A stretch of 64,000 nucleotides of DNA from the NCBI GenBank assembly GCA_009731375.1, contig BJOX01000001.1:559810-623809 (forward strand), given 5' to 3'. Below, in pieces: positions 1 through 10,740 of the stretch. The stretch is from Paulinella micropora (lineage: Eukaryota > Cercozoa > Imbricatea > Euglyphida). The translations under genes and the position numbers were made by a program. Under the pieces are notes generated by a model. It ran no database searches. It had not been told where the DNA came from and was given only the letters and a program-made list of their open reading frames with translations. Within the stretch, counting starts at the first letter, position 1, and the number at the start of each line of letters is the position of its first letter.

Positions 1-5
1 CGTGA

Positions 6-707
6 GACGGTAAGAAGTATAAGTTTACCGTTAAGTGTCTTGCTTCTAATTTTGAAATAGACTATTATCTTCGCCATAAGAACGAGTTTTTCTCTTGCTT
101 CCTTAAGGCTGTCGCCTTTTTCGAACGGCACACCGGAAGAAAGGTTAAACGCATTACTTGTGACCAAGAATACGGTCTATACAGTGTTTTCAAGGAATGG
201 TTAGATGAAACGCAATTTATTCTCCTAGAGGCCCCAAAGGCGGAGAAGCAAGCCGTCGCTAAAGTTGAGAGATCGCACCAGACCAATGGAGGTCCGGCTA
301 GAGCTCTCCTAAGCGATGCCGAGCTTCCTCCTACCTTTTGGACTGAAATGGAGAAGAATGCGACATACATCAATAACCTCCTCCCCATTTCCCAAGGACC
401 CTTCCGTGGTAAGTCTCCCTATGAGGTAATCCACAAAACTAAACCTTATCTCCATCGTTTGCGACCTGTGGGTTGTGCTGCAGTCATGAAGATCAAGGCA
501 CGTAGGGGAAAAGGGGAAAGGGGGAGGAAAGTGACGTTCCTTGGCTATGAACGGAATACCGGGTATTATAGGGTCTACGACCCTGTAGATCGTACAATAC
601 ACGGTAATGTACGGGATGTGGTGTTTGACGTATGGAGATTGGGAAAGAAAGAGGCAACCAAATCATTAGGGAGACCCCAGGGGAGAAAGATAAGCTCTTC
701 TCCGTAG
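6..707 (+). pseudogene. copia integrase fragment
   Basis: This is the C-terminal part of a retroviral-type integrase, which inserts element cDNA into the host chromosome. An acidic residue in TCDQEYG (Asp codon at 162) and a Glu in KVERSHQT (codon at 267) lie 35 codons apart, matching the D-x35-E spacing of the catalytic core. Downstream comes the copia signature GKSPYEVIHKTKPYLHRLRP followed by VGCAA. The first Asp lies upstream of the window. The frame is open from position 6 and ends at a TAG at 705-707. The next open stretch is in the same frame, so this stop may be a mutation inside a longer pol gene. Confidence 0.9.
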
Positions 708-713
708 GTTGGA

Positions 714-1476
714 GTGCCGAACCCAAACCCAATCCAGAGTCAACCACCAACCCACATGCATCCACCGAAACCACGGAACTTGGCCCCCGAGTCTCCAGAG
801 AGTAATAATCTCATAGATGACCCCCCAGCACCAGGACTTGTTGCAGGGGGAGTAGTTCATGAGATCATCACTACTGGTATCACTAATGTCACGAACATCC
901 CCCCTCGATCTCCAGGTAAAGTTACGAGTAGTTCCGATAGCGAGGACTTCGGTCCCGGCTATGAGAATTTACCAACCCTAGAACGCCCGAGCCCTAGGCC
1001 TAGGGCTAGTCCTGAACCGAATAACCGCCGAAAAGATGAGGGTGAGTCAACGCGTAACCCAAAGTCAGGGTAATATTAGCAGGAAAACAGGTCAGAGTTC
1101 CGGCACGGATGTGGGGGAAGAATGGGCTAAGCAAACCTACGGCGATCAGTGGGAAACTGCTGAACGTAAAGGGGTCACGCTCCAACCTTCCGCCTCGATC
1201 GTACGGAAATCTAAACGTTTCCCCGCACATGATGTTACTTTTGATGATGGCGTAACGGATAAGATGTGGGACAAGGAGATCATCAAATATGCCTATGCCG
1301 AACACATGGCTGCTGTTCCACATGCATTGCCCACATCTGCTGCTTCACCTGCCGCTGTTCCACATGCATTGCCCACATCTGCTGCTTCACCTGCCTCAAT
1401 CATATCTGCACCGGCGATTGACTCGAATATCACCTCTGAATTCGAGTTCGCCGGGGGGGGGAGAGGGATAGAATAG
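714..1476 (+). pseudogene. copia pol linker between integrase and reverse transcriptase
   Basis: Two overlapping open stretches (714-1073, then 1036-1476 in another frame) encode low-complexity Pro/Ser/Asn-rich sequence, as is usual between integrase and reverse transcriptase in copia polyproteins. The second stretch contains RKSKRFPAHDV, resembling the basic linker ahead of the reverse transcriptase. No catalytic motif is seen. The frame change near 1040-1070 is not in a homopolymer and looks like a true indel. Confidence 0.7.
1312..1395 (+). repeat. 42-bp tandem duplication inside copia pol
   Basis: Two adjacent identical 42-bp units (1312-1353 and 1354-1395) each encode AVPHALPTSAASPA. 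The unit is a multiple of three, so the duplication keeps the frame. Confidence 0.95.
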
Positions 1477-1478
1477 AG

Positions 1479-2486
1479 TCCGAAAAGAGCAAACACGGTA
1501 CAAACTGGCGCTCTCATGAGCAAGCGTCCATCTCCCTTGAGAACATAATTGCAGGGGGAGGTAAGACGAGGAGAGGGCACATATCTATTTGTGCGCGCGA
1601 GGATAGGATAGACTATTGCTTAGTCAGCGAACAGGTACCTCAGTTTCCCGTTACTCAGAAGCCTAAAGATCGAAGACAGGCACGGGAAACTGAGGTACGT
1701 CAGCAAGAAGAGCTTAAGGCCTTCGAATGGAGAGAAGAAAGTGAGGCGAAAAGATCTGGGTCCCCCATTATTCCCCTGAAGTGTATAGATTCAATCAAGC
1801 AGCAGGGCACCCGTGAAGAGTTCCATAAAGCAAGGGTTACCCTACGGGGCGACCTACTTAGGGCGGGTTTACAGTTTGATCCTAAAAAGACATACTCACC
1901 GACCGCACATCACCGCACTATTTTGCTTATTATTGCGTATGCTGCTTGTTTTGGGATTGATCTGTGGCTTGTTGATTTCACCACTGCCTACCTCCGTGCT
2001 CACCAGTGCCTTATGACATCTATGTTAAGCCCCCCCTGGGTTTGAGAAACCTGGTTTCGTCTGGTTGCTCAAAAAGGCGCTTTATGGGCATCCGGAATCG
2101 GGCAGACTTTGGTACGACGTGATGTCGCACGAGTTAGTTGTGCGTCAGAAATTCACCCCCCTTACTCTGGACAAAGCTTCCTTTGTGAAGCTCGGGGATC
2201 AACTTAAAGACACCCAATGCTATCCTTTCATGTCGAGGCCGCACATGAAGCCCTCGTAGCCCGTTTCAGCAAGCGCAAGCACGGGTTCCGTAAGAACTTG
2301 GGAAAGGCTACAGAATTCAAGAACATCAAAATAGTACAGAACGATAGAGGGATTTTGCTCTATCAGAGGAAATATGAGCTCTTGATCCTAAACGAACTGG
2401 GTTATTTGGAGGAAACCCCGGCTAAGACCCCCTTCACTTCGGAATCGCCGGCACCCCTCAAGAAGAGGCATAGGTTGTTGAATTAA
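1479..2486 (+). pseudogene. copia reverse transcriptase, active site deleted
   Basis: The RT domain copies element RNA into DNA. Visible motifs in order are KARVTLRGD, TYSPTAHHRTILLIIAYA, the first catalytic-Asp block LVDFTTAYL, LKKALYGHPESGRLWY, and a later block FKNIKIVQNDRGILLYQRKY. The frame changes at a run of seven C near 2030-2037. The YVDD-type block expected after KLGDQ (about 2200) is missing: the sequence passes directly into the segment before EAAHEALVARFSKR with another frame change. The RT would therefore be inactive. Confidence 0.88.
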
Positions 2487-2625
2487 CATACATACATGCA
2501 TACATACATACATACATACATATATGCATACATACATACAGAACCAATCGACCGCCTCGCACTCCAGCCCAATACAACATACATACATACATACATACAT
2601 ACATACTTACATACATACGTAAATA
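2487..2625 (+). repeat. ACAT microsatellite splitting the copia pol gene
   Basis: Imperfect ACAT repeats lie in two blocks around a short unique stretch (about 2540-2577). The array follows a TAA codon at 2484-2486 and separates the RT from the RNase H part. Confidence 0.9.
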
Positions 2626-2647
2626 CGATATCAGGTGTCTAGTTGGG

Positions 2648-3556
2648 ATGCTTATCTTCTTAGCCGTGCACACACGCCCCTTGTTGATATGTACTTTGAG
2701 CATAGCAGCCAAGCACCAGATTCCTAACCCCCAGATATCCTATGCCATGTTGCATCGCATGTTTCAATGGATAATAATTCCACGGGCTTTGTTCTTTCGT
2801 AGAGGGGACAAGAAGCTTTTTGAGTTGATCTCTGGGTTATTCGAGGTGTCTAAGGTGCCGAAGTCGTGGAAGGCCACCAGGAAGCCATCAGCAGCCGCTA
2901 GCGCTTTGAATGTGAATCTCATTCAGTCCGATAAGGTACCCCAGGGGGAGGAACACCTCTCGCTCAGTTCGGTAGCGTTTGATGAGTTTAGTGTGCCCGT
3001 GATCACCAACATCGAAAAGATGATAACAGGAAAACCTTTGATCGGGTTTGGTGACTCAGACTTTGCGGGGGATAGACTATTCCGTAAGTCTCGGTCAGGG
3101 TTTATCTTTTTCTTCAATGGTGCCCCCGTAGCTTGGTTCTCCAAGTTACAGCCGGTGATAGCTCAGTCTACTCTTGAAGCAGAGACCGTTTCAGCTAATG
3201 AAGCGGTGAGGGAGCTTTTAGCCATCAGGCAGACTTTGAGGGATATGGGTATTGCCCTCAATGAGCCTACCACCCTATACGAGGACAACGAAGGAGCTAT
3301 GTTTTTGGCAGAACGGGGGCTCGGGGAATCACGCACTAAGCACATCGACGTACGGTATCATTTCCTTGCGAAACTCGTAAAAGACCGGGTAGTCATTTTA
3401 GTTCGCGTATCGTCTGAGGATAATGTCGCGGACATTTTCACCAAGATTAATTTCACGCATGATAAGTTTAATCATTTAGCGGATAAAGTCTCGGTAAGGC
3501 TGGACGAACTCAGTTTAAAACGGTTGGGTTTTGATTTCTTGCAACTTGTGAAATGA
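2648..3556 (+). pseudogene. copia RNase H domain (end of pol)
   Basis: RNase H removes the RNA strand during element replication. The 302-codon frame contains the copia RNase H series FGDSDFAGD, SRSGFIFFFNGAPVAWFSKL, QSTLEAETVSANEAVRE, LYEDNEGAMFLAERG, TKHIDVRYHFL and EDNVADIFTK, carrying the acidic metal-binding residues. It is the best preserved part of the element and has no internal stop. The first ~40 codons, just after the ACAT array, do not look like pol and probably are not authentic. The end at 3556 matches the normal C-terminus of copia pol. Confidence 0.93.
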
Positions 3557-4514
3557 TCAGGGAATTTACTTATATATTCGTATTTTATGGGCAATATTAA
3601 TCGTATATCCGTATAGATGTAATTTTTTTTGCATATATTATTTACAGAAACAGATGTTATAGGTACACGCTAGAGGGGCTGACCGCTCAGCATCCCTCCG
3701 ACCTTCCATGAACGCGGCTAATTGTACGGATCCGGAGGTTGATCGCGCTCGGACTCTTGTGCGGATCCCAGAGTGTGATCGCGCTCTTGCTCGGGCCCGT
3801 GAGGTTGATTGCGCGGATTCCAGTGCGTGATCGTGCAATTGCTTGGGACCGCGTGCCCACAATCTCTTACGTGTATATATATAAGTTACACTTATGAACA
3901 TAATTGGTCCAGTACTATTATTATTACATTACATATAATATATTATAAGAGACCAAGTTGGGCCAGGATGGTTGGTGTGATGGGCGATTCATCACCTCTC
4001 GAAGGTTGACAGGCTCGGAATCCACCCCCTGTGCTGTACCAGACCGGTCGATAATTTGTCTCTTTTGACACCCCTTACGGGAAGCGCTTGCAAATTTTAT
4101 GTAACCATGCTCATATATACGTGATCATATAGTAAATAGACAAATGCTTATATCTCTATTACATGAATTTATTTATGTATCTACTTGTGGTATATCATAT
4201 CATATTCATATAACATGTGTCATTATTACATACTACCTTACTTGATAGTTATTATTTGAGAGGTTAGTTGGAGATAGGATAATAATCTTCTTCTCGTCGG
4301 AGAGGCCTCTTTATACAGTGGGTTCGCTGCCCTGCGTATATAATCTACTTGATATATGCTTGCCACGGGTAGAGGGGTAGCCACATCCGACAATACTTCT
4401 CGGAGAGAGTGAGGGTAAGTGTTCATAGTATGTTTTGAGTTTGTGTTTTCTAAGTTTCACAAAATAGTAATAGAAGTTAGGACCTGCAGTAAATTTTACT
4501 AATTTACTTTGCTT
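3557..4514 (+). other. copia 3' untranslated region
   Basis: AT-rich, no gene seen. The part from about 3950 on matches 37130-37770 in order, including a block around GTACCAGACCGGTCGATAA and one around GAGAGAGTGAGGGTAAG. It therefore belongs to the retrotransposon family and is not host sequence. Confidence 0.7.
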
Positions 4515-4522
4515 CAGGGGAG
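4515..4522 (+). promoter_or_regulatory. polypurine tract of the copia element
   Basis: CAGGGGAG lies immediately before TGTTAGAAC, the expected arrangement for the plus-strand primer site next to an LTR starting with TG. The second copia remnant has CAGGGGGAG at the same place (37764-37772). Confidence 0.8.
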
Positions 4523-4740
4523 TGTTAGAACTAATAATCAATATTCATAGTTACAAGTGCCGGCAGTATAAGAGTAACGGTGTCGGTAGAGCCATTACTT
4601 ATATCCGGCCAGTCATGTCGATCTGCGCGCCTTCTGCTGGTTTGGCGCGTTATTAAAGCTTTGTTACCGCAGGCTGCAGACGCGGTGAGTTGTGAGTTCC
4701 GGATCATTATATAAAGTAGTATACTGGTCAAACACAAAAA
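4523..4740 (+). repeat. copia 3' LTR (5' part)
   Basis: Starts TGTTAGAACTAATAATC after the polypurine tract. It holds GTAACGGTGTCGGTAGAGCC, TTATTAAAGC and TATATAAAGTAGTAT, all with counterparts in the LTR at 37773-37985. The right border is not certain. Confidence 0.72.
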
Positions 4741-4842
4741 AATACTAAAAATTAAAAACTCATTACGCTAGCCGTTCCACCGCACTAAATCTATCCAATT
4801 GACATATGGCTTGAATAGTGCCGGAATCTTAATTAATAGTTA

Positions 4843-4990
4843 AGGGCAGGCAGTATCAAAGTAACGGTGTCGGTAGAGCCTTTACTTATGATCCGGCCAG
4901 TCCGAGTCAAGTTACGTGGCGCGCTCTGTTAGTGCTTTTCTCATAAAGTTGTGATGTACTGCTGATAGAGCGTTGTAGCTATCATAGATT
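4843..4990 (+). repeat. second LTR fragment
   Basis: Repeats the LTR-like block (GTAACGGTGTCGGTAGAGCC, ATCCGGCCAGTC, TCATAAAGTTG). An inverted relative lies at 38050-38155. It suggests a nested or tandem LTR. Confidence 0.65.
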
Positions 4991-5018
4991 ATTATATTAA
5001 TATTGAATAATAGTCTAA

Positions 5019-5049
5019 CAACAACAACAACTACTACTACTACTACGTG

Positions 5050-5133
<84 letters not shown>

Positions 5134-5145
5134 GCTACTACTACT

Positions 5146-5192
<47 letters not shown>
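5019..5192 (+). repeat. ACT trinucleotide array
   Basis: Almost pure ACT repeats with a few interruptions. Confidence 0.97.
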
Positions 5193-5893
5193 TCATCTCA
5201 CTTCTACTATATAATTGAAGACCACAAAGGACAAGATTTGTATTATATTACTACCACTACTACTGATTCCTATAAGCGGCAAGAATTGTATTATTAAAGT
5301 CAAAGTGTTGCGTAAAAAGAACGTTTGCTTTTCGTTGAGCTGAAAAGGAAGCATGTAGAACATAAGTAAAAACAGAGGCGAACAAAGATTACCTTTGAAA
5401 AAACACTGTTTCATATCATTGTACGCAAACACTTTTATTAGTAATATTACAAGAAAATACTTGCCCCTCTAGAACACTACGAGCTAGAAAAGATTATTAA
5501 GTAAGAACTGGGCACTGAGCACTTCCCACATTTACATTTTTCGTTAGACCCCAAGAAGACCAAACAGAAAACACACAAGATTCTCGAGGTGAAACAAGTT
5601 TCAACTTCGAGGAGGGGGGGGNNNNNNNNNNCCTTCACCTTCAAATGCATGGCTTTTCTCGTACCATTTGGGAACTCGCCCTCGGAACACCCATCTGCAG
5701 TAGCGATAACTTTAAACTGCTCCCGAGCAGGCGTCCGTGACTGACTGATCGGACTGTGCCGCGCCTCACCTCATCATGACGTGTGGTGAGCGGGAACAAG
5801 AGGGTTCCGCTTCCACCACGGTCGAACTGGCCACAAGTATGATCGGAACAGGCGTGGCGGTTGAGACGAGAGAAGGGAAGGTTTCTTGTGAGT
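5193..5893. other. no gene recognised; contains 10-N gap
   Basis: AT-rich to 5500, then mixed. A gap of ten N (5622-5631) follows a G run, so the join there is uncertain. A 28-bp segment at about 5319-5346 recurs at about 39161-39188 with one change. Positions 5640-5880 are of normal composition and downstream of the stop of gene L; they may be its 3' untranslated region. Confidence 0.5.
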
Positions 5894-5985
5894 TCAGCTA
5901 CTCACACGAGTGAGGTACAATAGGGAGACATATTTCTCCAAAGTTGCCCCCTCGATTTGTTGATGCGCGCTCTTGCTGGGTCGGC
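5894..5985 (-). CDS. gene L terminal exon
   Basis: The acceptor TTACCCAG precedes it and it encodes [20 protein letters not shown] and a further 9 codons to TGA. The two leading bases complete a Gly codon begun in the previous exon. The composition is less clearly protein-like than the other exons, so this is the least certain exon of the gene. Confidence 0.55.
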
Positions 5986-6104
5986 CTGGGTAAGGAAGAA
6001 GGAAGAAGGAAGAAGGCGCCCGCGACAAGGCGCTTAGATCGGATGCGTGTCTGTGAAGCCGGGGCCGGAAGGACCTGAAGGTAGGTAGGAGGTAGGTAGG
6101 TAGG

Positions 6105-6155
<51 letters not shown>

Positions 6156-6400
6156 ATTGATAGAACGGACCTTCCTTGGTGAACTTGGTCCATCCGATCT
6201 CTAGCCCGTCCGTCCCGGGCTTGCGCCACACCACACCGTAGTGGCCTGACACAGGTAGGTAGGTAGGTAGGTAGGTAGGTAGGTAGGTAGGTGGGTGGGT
6301 AGGTAGGTTTGTGGTGGGTAGGTAGGTAGGTAGGTAGGTAGGTAGGTAGGCAGATAGGTAGATAGGTATATATATATATATGTATATATGTATATATTAT

Positions 6401-6448
<48 letters not shown>

Positions 6449-7722
6449 GATAGCTAGATAGATGAGATGTCGCAAAGGAATGTAGTCCTTGCAAAGGAAC
6501 GCAGTTTCACATCAAACAGTAATTTGTGTACTGTGCATGTGTCCGGGATGGGAATCACGGGTAGACTGTGTTCTGGAAAAAGGAAGAGGAGGACGTTGAA
6601 GAAAAAGGCAATCTAGGAATGGAGAGTGGGGAGGATAAGGAAGAAGGGAAAGAAAAGGAAGCCGTTAGTCCAAGTGTTTTGAGCACCGTAAGCTTGCGCA
6701 AGCTACAATGATGACATTGTATAAGGCCTAAACCCCCGAAGGGACCTAGCCCGGGCTATGCAACACTGGACGGCTATGACGGAATGCAGTCACCGATACG
6801 GACTAGAGGAAGATTAGTCCAATTTTTGACTGCACAGGAGCGATAAATCGCAAAAGAGCAACGAGCTACGCACGATAGCTTGAAGCAAAGGGATTTGGAT
6901 TGGGGATGGGAAAAACCCAAGGCGCGGAAACATCGATGAACAGAGAACGATACCATGCCGCGAGCCCCGCATTCGATTGGTCGAAGGTGGCAGGTCCATC
7001 CGTTGTCCTCGATTTGAGATTTGAGCCCATTGTATCGGCTGGTCTTGTAGGCTCGTGCGTCAAGGATGTTTTCCTCGACCGGGCACGTGAGTTCAATCAG
7101 TATACACTTCTTGGTAGACAATGACCAGACAACAATATCGGGGCGGAGGTCAGTGACACAGATGTGGACAGGAAAGGCTTGCTCAGAACCGGTGTATTGG
7201 GTTTGGAGCTGCCAATCGTTTGCGGTGTCGAGCAGAGATGGACGATGAAATGACTGCCCCTTAGGCTTCTGCTCGCCCTCTTTCACAAACATAGACTTTG
7301 ATTCATTTTGGTCTATAGGGGAGCGTTTGTTATGGCTCTCGATGTGTTTTTGAAGGGGAGCTTCAATAGTGCAGAGCACAGAGTCGTGACGCCAGGTATA
7401 ACGGCCTTGTTTGAGGGCAACATGGCAACCGGAGAGGATGTGACATAAATATGCTTGACCAGAACAGAGAGCACACTTGTTGTTGGGAATGATTCCCCAC
7501 AGACGTCTAAGGTCGGGGGTAATAACCGAGTTTGTGCTTGCGTTGATGACCCAAGAGATTAAACGGGGATTACGGGTTCCGATGAGGCGAGTCCAGGAAG
7601 GTCAAAGGGGCATGCGTCTTCAAAACGAAGAAAGCACCCGGTAGCGACCATGGCCAAGTCCGAGATGATCGGATTGGCCTCGATGTTTGAATTCAAAATC
7701 AACTTGTGCCTCAAGCTTTTCG

Positions 7723-7765
<43 letters not shown>

Positions 7766-7795
7766 GGGATAGATGGATGGATGGATGGATGGATG

Positions 7796-7871
<76 letters not shown>

Positions 7872-7904
7872 GAGATAGAGGATAGATGGATGGATGGATG
7901 GATG

Positions 7905-7952
<48 letters not shown>

Positions 7953-8053
7953 TGTTTGGTCTATCAGCTCTGCATATCCGAAGACATAGGCATCAATTCC
8001 ATCCCGCCGCGCATCGGCGACTGGGTAGCGGGCTTGGAGTCGGCTCTATGCCC

Positions 8054-8118
<65 letters not shown>

Positions 8119-8137
8119 GTAGGTAGGTAGGTAGATG

Positions 8138-8200
<63 letters not shown>

Positions 8201-8229
8201 GTAGATAGATAGATAGATAGATAGGTAGG

Positions 8230-8268
<39 letters not shown>

Positions 8269-8324
8269 GTAGGTAGGTAGGTAGGTAGGTAGGAAGGTAG
8301 GTAGGTAGGAAGGTAGATAGATAA

Positions 8325-8365
<41 letters not shown>

Positions 8366-9162
8366 CAGATAGATAGATAGATAGATATGTTTGGTCTATC
8401 AGCTCTGCATATCCGAAGACATAGGCATCTATTCCAACCCGCCACCCATCGGCGACTGGGTAGCGGGCTGGAGATGGGCAATAGGCCCCAGAAATGTGCA
8501 GTCTGAACCCGCCCTGGCTGGAGGGCTCAGACTGGGTCCAGACACGTGTCCGTGATCACGTGCCCCGCCAAGGCTCGGGTTTGAGGGGTACACCAACCCT
8601 CGAGCTTCATCCAAGACGAGCACTTTCGTGGCGGCCGGACTCTACCTTAAGATCTCCCTGCTTACATAGGAACATCCCGCTCCCGTCTAGTCTCTGAACC
8701 TTTCCCATTTGCCAGGCTGCCACTGGACAGCGCGACGGATGACTACCGGGTCCGCTTAGCGGAGCAGCGATAGTCAACCGACTAGGAGCCGTGCGCGGGG
8801 TAGCCTCACAAGAAGGGACTTGGCTGCGGGTTACCTATTGTTCCCTGCGTGGCCATATCCTTCGAGCTTTTACCATCCGACGAGCGTTACCTCGCCTGCT
8901 GCACCTTGCGGCTTCCCGCAGGCCGTGGTATCGAAGGCTCTTAGGGCTTTTCTGAACAGTTTGAGAGTGTATCAAGGGCCCACGAAGGGTAGTCATCAGC
9001 CCTGGCCAGTCACGCTGCACCAGCTGCGACAAATCCGAAACACAGCTGGTGCAGGGCTGTAAGGAGGGTCTGGATGTGCGAGGAAGACATAGCTTAAGAC
9101 TTGCCCGCGTGCCTAGCCCCCTCGGATAGATAGATAGATAGATAGACAGATAGATAGATGGC

Positions 9163-9204
<42 letters not shown>

Positions 9205-9309
9205 TATAGATAGGTAGATAGATAGGTAGATAGATAGATAGGTAGGTAGGTAGGTAGGTAGATAGATAGATAGATGGATAGATAGATGGATATATATATA
9301 TATATATAT

Positions 9310-9377
<68 letters not shown>

Positions 9378-9438
9378 GTAGACAGACAGATAGATAGGTA
9401 GGTACGTAGGTAGGTAGGTAGGTAGGTAGGTAGGTAGG

Positions 9439-9497
<59 letters not shown>

Positions 9498-9748
9498 GTC
9501 ATCAAGGACATCAAACCACGACTCCAACAAATTCGTTCTCAGCTGATTCCATTTGTTTTACATGCAGCGTTTCATGTGCAAGGTCTCATAAAGAGACTGT
9601 CATTAGACTTAATGCAGGGTTGGGATATCTATAGCTATCTAGCTATCTAGCTACAGCTGCTGCTTACCGCAGCCTTTGCACTTGCCATAGTGCCCGTAGT
9701 TGGTCCGCGCCACGATGTTGATGTTGTCTGCCACACGCAGAAATACAC

Positions 9749-9779
<31 letters not shown>

Positions 9780-9978
9780 GACACACACACACACACACAC
9801 AGACACACAACGAATGATCAATGAATGCGTGCATGACTGGCTGACGCGGACAGACCTGCGCCACGGGCTGGACAAGGAATGAATGAATAAATGAATGAAT
9901 GAATGAATGAATGACCTGCTCCACACGCTGGACAAGGTTTGCCATCGCCGCTCTGCAGAGCAAAGTTGCCTGCCGAGC
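5894..9978 (-). CDS. gene L: split gene for a CxxC/CxxC (zinc-ribbon-like) protein, 3' part
   Basis: Four minus-strand exons join in phase: 9978-9916, 9727-9668, 6245-6171 and 5985-5894. All junctions are phase 1, with acceptors ending CAG and donors GTCATT, GTAAGC and GTCCGT. The product reads [15 protein letters not shown], then [19 protein letters not shown], then [20 protein letters not shown], and ends at a TGA (5896-5894). The pair CPAC...CKGC, 18 residues between, is like a zinc ribbon; metal binding is inferred. The exons give about 95 codons; the 5' end was not found, as upstream of 9978 the sequence is ACAT arrays. The 3.4-kb intron holds a LINE copy and two copies of family E. I do not recognise the family. 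Confidence 0.72.
6078..6170 (+). repeat. GGTA then GATA arrays
   Basis: Tetranucleotide repeats inside the last intron of gene L. Confidence 0.95.
6171..6245 (-). CDS. gene L exon c
   Basis: Bounded by TGTGTCAG and GTCCGTTC; encodes [20 protein letters not shown] and FTKE. Base use is GC-rich and protein-like against the repeat background. Confidence 0.78.
6255..6460 (+). repeat. GGTA, GTATAT and GATA arrays
   Basis: A run of GGTA repeats, then TA-rich, then GATA repeats ending at the 3' end of the LINE copy. Confidence 0.95.
6461..7723 (-). mobile_element. RLE-type non-LTR retrotransposon, 3' part (family B, copy 1)
   Basis: Read on the minus strand, the frame 7600-6774 carries the end of a LINE ORF. 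First is a CCHC motif in [17 protein letters not shown] (C-x2-C-x7-H-x4-C), then a restriction-like endonuclease region RPDIVVW...[13 protein letters not shown] followed by an Arg/Lys/Tyr-rich helix, YKTSRYNGL. This CCHC plus RPD...E order is diagnostic of R2/R4/CRE/NeSL-group LINEs. The frame ends at about 6774 and a ~310-bp 3' untranslated region follows, ending CGACATCTCATC and passing into TATC repeats instead of poly-A. The 5' side is truncated at a GATA array. It lies in an intron of gene L, in the same orientation. Confidence 0.88.
6774..7600 (-). pseudogene. LINE ORF C-terminus: CCHC knuckle and restriction-like endonuclease
   Basis: About 275 codons without a stop on the minus strand. 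The endonuclease nicks target DNA to prime reverse transcription. The RT domain itself lies upstream and is missing in this copy. The copy at 41027-42149 has the same region with few changes. Confidence 0.85.
7724..7950 (+). repeat. GATA/GATG arrays
   Basis: GATA repeats with GGAT stretches; joins the LINE 5' end to family E copy 1. Confidence 0.95.
7951..8054 (-). mobile_element. family E retroelement fragment, copy 1
   Basis: Shares its TATGTTTGGTCTATCAGCTC end with copies at 8386 and 33589. On the minus strand this end reads ...CCAAACA followed by TATC repeats. The other end stops at a different place in each copy, as in 5'-truncated retroelements. No coding region is recognised. Confidence 0.7.
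8055..8385 (+). repeat. GATA/GGTA arrays
   Basis: Imperfect GATA repeats with GGTA blocks between two family E copies. Confidence 0.95.
8386..9124 (-). mobile_element. family E retroelement, longest copy
   Basis: About 740 bp of GC-richer sequence. Its first ~110 bp match copies 1 and 3; the rest is unique in the window. Minus-strand reading gives no recognised protein. GATA arrays flank both sides. Confidence 0.65.
9125..9495 (+). repeat. GATA/GGTA/GACA/TA arrays
   Basis: Compound tetranucleotide arrays in an intron of gene L. Confidence 0.95.
9668..9727 (-). CDS. gene L exon b
   Basis: Acceptor GTGTGGCAG and donor GTAAGC bound 60 bp encoding [19 protein letters not shown], the second CxxC of the protein. 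The split codons at both ends complete Asp and Gly. Confidence 0.8.
9747..9810 (+). repeat. CA dinucleotide array
   Basis: Near-pure CA repeats between gene L exons a and b. Confidence 0.95.
9846..9885 (-). repeat. decayed copy of gene L exon a 3' edge with donor
   Basis: On the minus strand it reads CCTTGTCCAGCCCGTGGCGC then AG|GTCTGT, matching the end of exon a and its donor with a few changes. A GAATGAAT-type array lies between copy and exon. Confidence 0.8.
9916..9978 (-). CDS. gene L exon a
   Basis: Acceptor GATGGCAG and donor GTCATT; encodes [20 protein letters not shown] with the first CxxC. Its first two bases require an upstream exon ending in phase 1, not identified. Confidence 0.78.
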
Positions 9979-9999
9979 CTGCCATCACACAACAGACAG

Positions 10000-10542
10000 A
10001 AATGCATGCATACATACATACATACATACATACATACATACATGCATGCATGCATACATACATACACACATGACATACATACATACATACATACATACAT
10101 ACATACATACATACATACATACATACATACAGACAGACATACATACATACATACATACATACATACATACATACATACATACGTGCATACGTACGTACAT
10201 ACATACATACATACATACATACATACATACATACATACAGAAGAATGGGTGATCGAGTGATGCATTAAAGGATTGGTTCAAGGTTGATGGAGCAAGTAAG
10301 CAAAGTAACCTGAAGCAGTATCCAACATGAGAGAGAGAGAGAGAAGATCGGGCCTGCAGACGCGGGCGCCAAAACCACATAATACGTACACATGTAAAAA
10401 AAGCATACATACATAAAATACATACCATCCATCCATCCATCCATCTATCCATCCATCCATCCATCAATCCATCCATCCATCCAGACAGACAGACAGACAG
10501 AAAGACAGACAGACAGACAGACAGGCATGCATGCATACATGC

Positions 10543-10573
<31 letters not shown>

Positions 10574-10575
10574 CA

Positions 10576-10608
<33 letters not shown>

Positions 10609-10740
10609 GCATGCATACATACATACATGCTTACATACATACATACGTACATACATACATACATACATACATACATACATACATACATACATACATACAT
10701 ACATAGATACATACATACATATACATACATACATAGATTG
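10000..10740 (+). repeat. ACAT arrays with ATCC/GACA blocks
   Basis: Long imperfect ACAT arrays interrupted at 10236-10430 by non-repeat sequence in which no gene is supported. Confidence 0.95.

Larger units (their letters stand above)
1..4740 (+). mobile_element. Ty1/copia LTR retrotransposon, decayed, 5' end outside window
   Basis: Domains run in the copia order: integrase, reverse transcriptase, RNase H, then a non-coding stretch, a polypurine tract and an LTR start. That order (integrase before reverse transcriptase) separates copia from gypsy elements. The reading frame is broken by an in-frame stop near 705, frame changes near 1040-1070, 1454-1461 and 2030-2037, loss of the reverse transcriptase active-site region, and an ACAT array at 2487-2625. 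It is almost certainly immobile as assembled. Two of the frame changes fall in homopolymers, so some breaks may be sequence errors. Confidence 0.93.
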
